Assembly (NCBI GenBank): GCA_946055715.1 | Contig: CAMGGT010000081.1 | Coordinates: 1-5,449, forward strand | Direction: 5' to 3' | DNA: 5,449 nt | From: an uncultured Clostridia bacterium | GTDB lineage: Bacteria; Bacillota; Clostridia; Oscillospirales; CAG-272 | Shown: positions 5,449 to 5,449 of the stretch, one piece after another | Layout: the number at the start of each line of letters is the position of its first letter | Numbering within the stretch: position 1 is the first letter of the stretch | Made by a program: the position numbers and the translations under genes | The notes under the pieces: model-generated | What the model saw: the letters and a program-made list of their open reading frames with translations, nothing else | What the model was told of the DNA's origin: nothing | Database searches by the model: none

Positions 5449-5449
5449 C

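Noticed and set aside
5400..5449. ATG open to the window end after the second ABC gene
   Set aside because: It runs straight through the hairpin repeat, and the similar frame at 458 arises from the same repeat. It cannot be judged without sequence beyond the window.

Overview
The window reads as a piece of chromosome from a GC-rich, low-sporulation-type gut member of the Clostridia, most likely Oscillospiraceae (Faecalibacterium/Subdoligranulum-like). This placement is inferred from three things: a UPF0340/YwlG protein (a Bacillota family), paired ABC exporter half-transporters of a type common in gut Clostridia, and GC-rich hairpin-bearing intergenic repeats of a kind I associate with that family. 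No rRNA or other taxonomic marker is present, so the genus is not resolved.

Positions 1-848 contain no convincing protein gene. They hold two copies of a short GC-rich hairpin repeat (about 9-51 and 230-272), an AT-rich island between them (about 91-200), a long imperfect hairpin that looks like a small inverted-repeat element (294-374), one copy of a second hairpin repeat (464-499), and a good sigma-A-type promoter (557-585). That promoter would produce a leader of about 255 nt whose end can pair over the ribosome binding site of the first gene.

Positions 849-1442 encode a complete UPF0340/TIGR01440 (YwlG) protein of unknown biochemical function. After a 198-bp gap, positions 1641-3482 and 3472-5388 encode two ABC exporter half-transporters, each with a membrane domain fused to an ATPase domain. 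The two genes overlap by 11 bp, so they are almost certainly one translationally coupled operon making a heterodimeric exporter. Both ATPase domains keep all core catalytic motifs. The substrate cannot be read from this window. Twenty-nine bases after the second transporter gene, a further hairpin of the 464-499 repeat family begins and runs to the window end.

No CRISPR array, tRNA, rRNA, transposase, phage gene or toxin-antitoxin pair is visible. I do not see a clear undescribed multi-gene system. The least explained parts are non-coding: the structured leader before ywlG, the 294-374 element with competing arms, and the hairpin repeats with compensatory changes.
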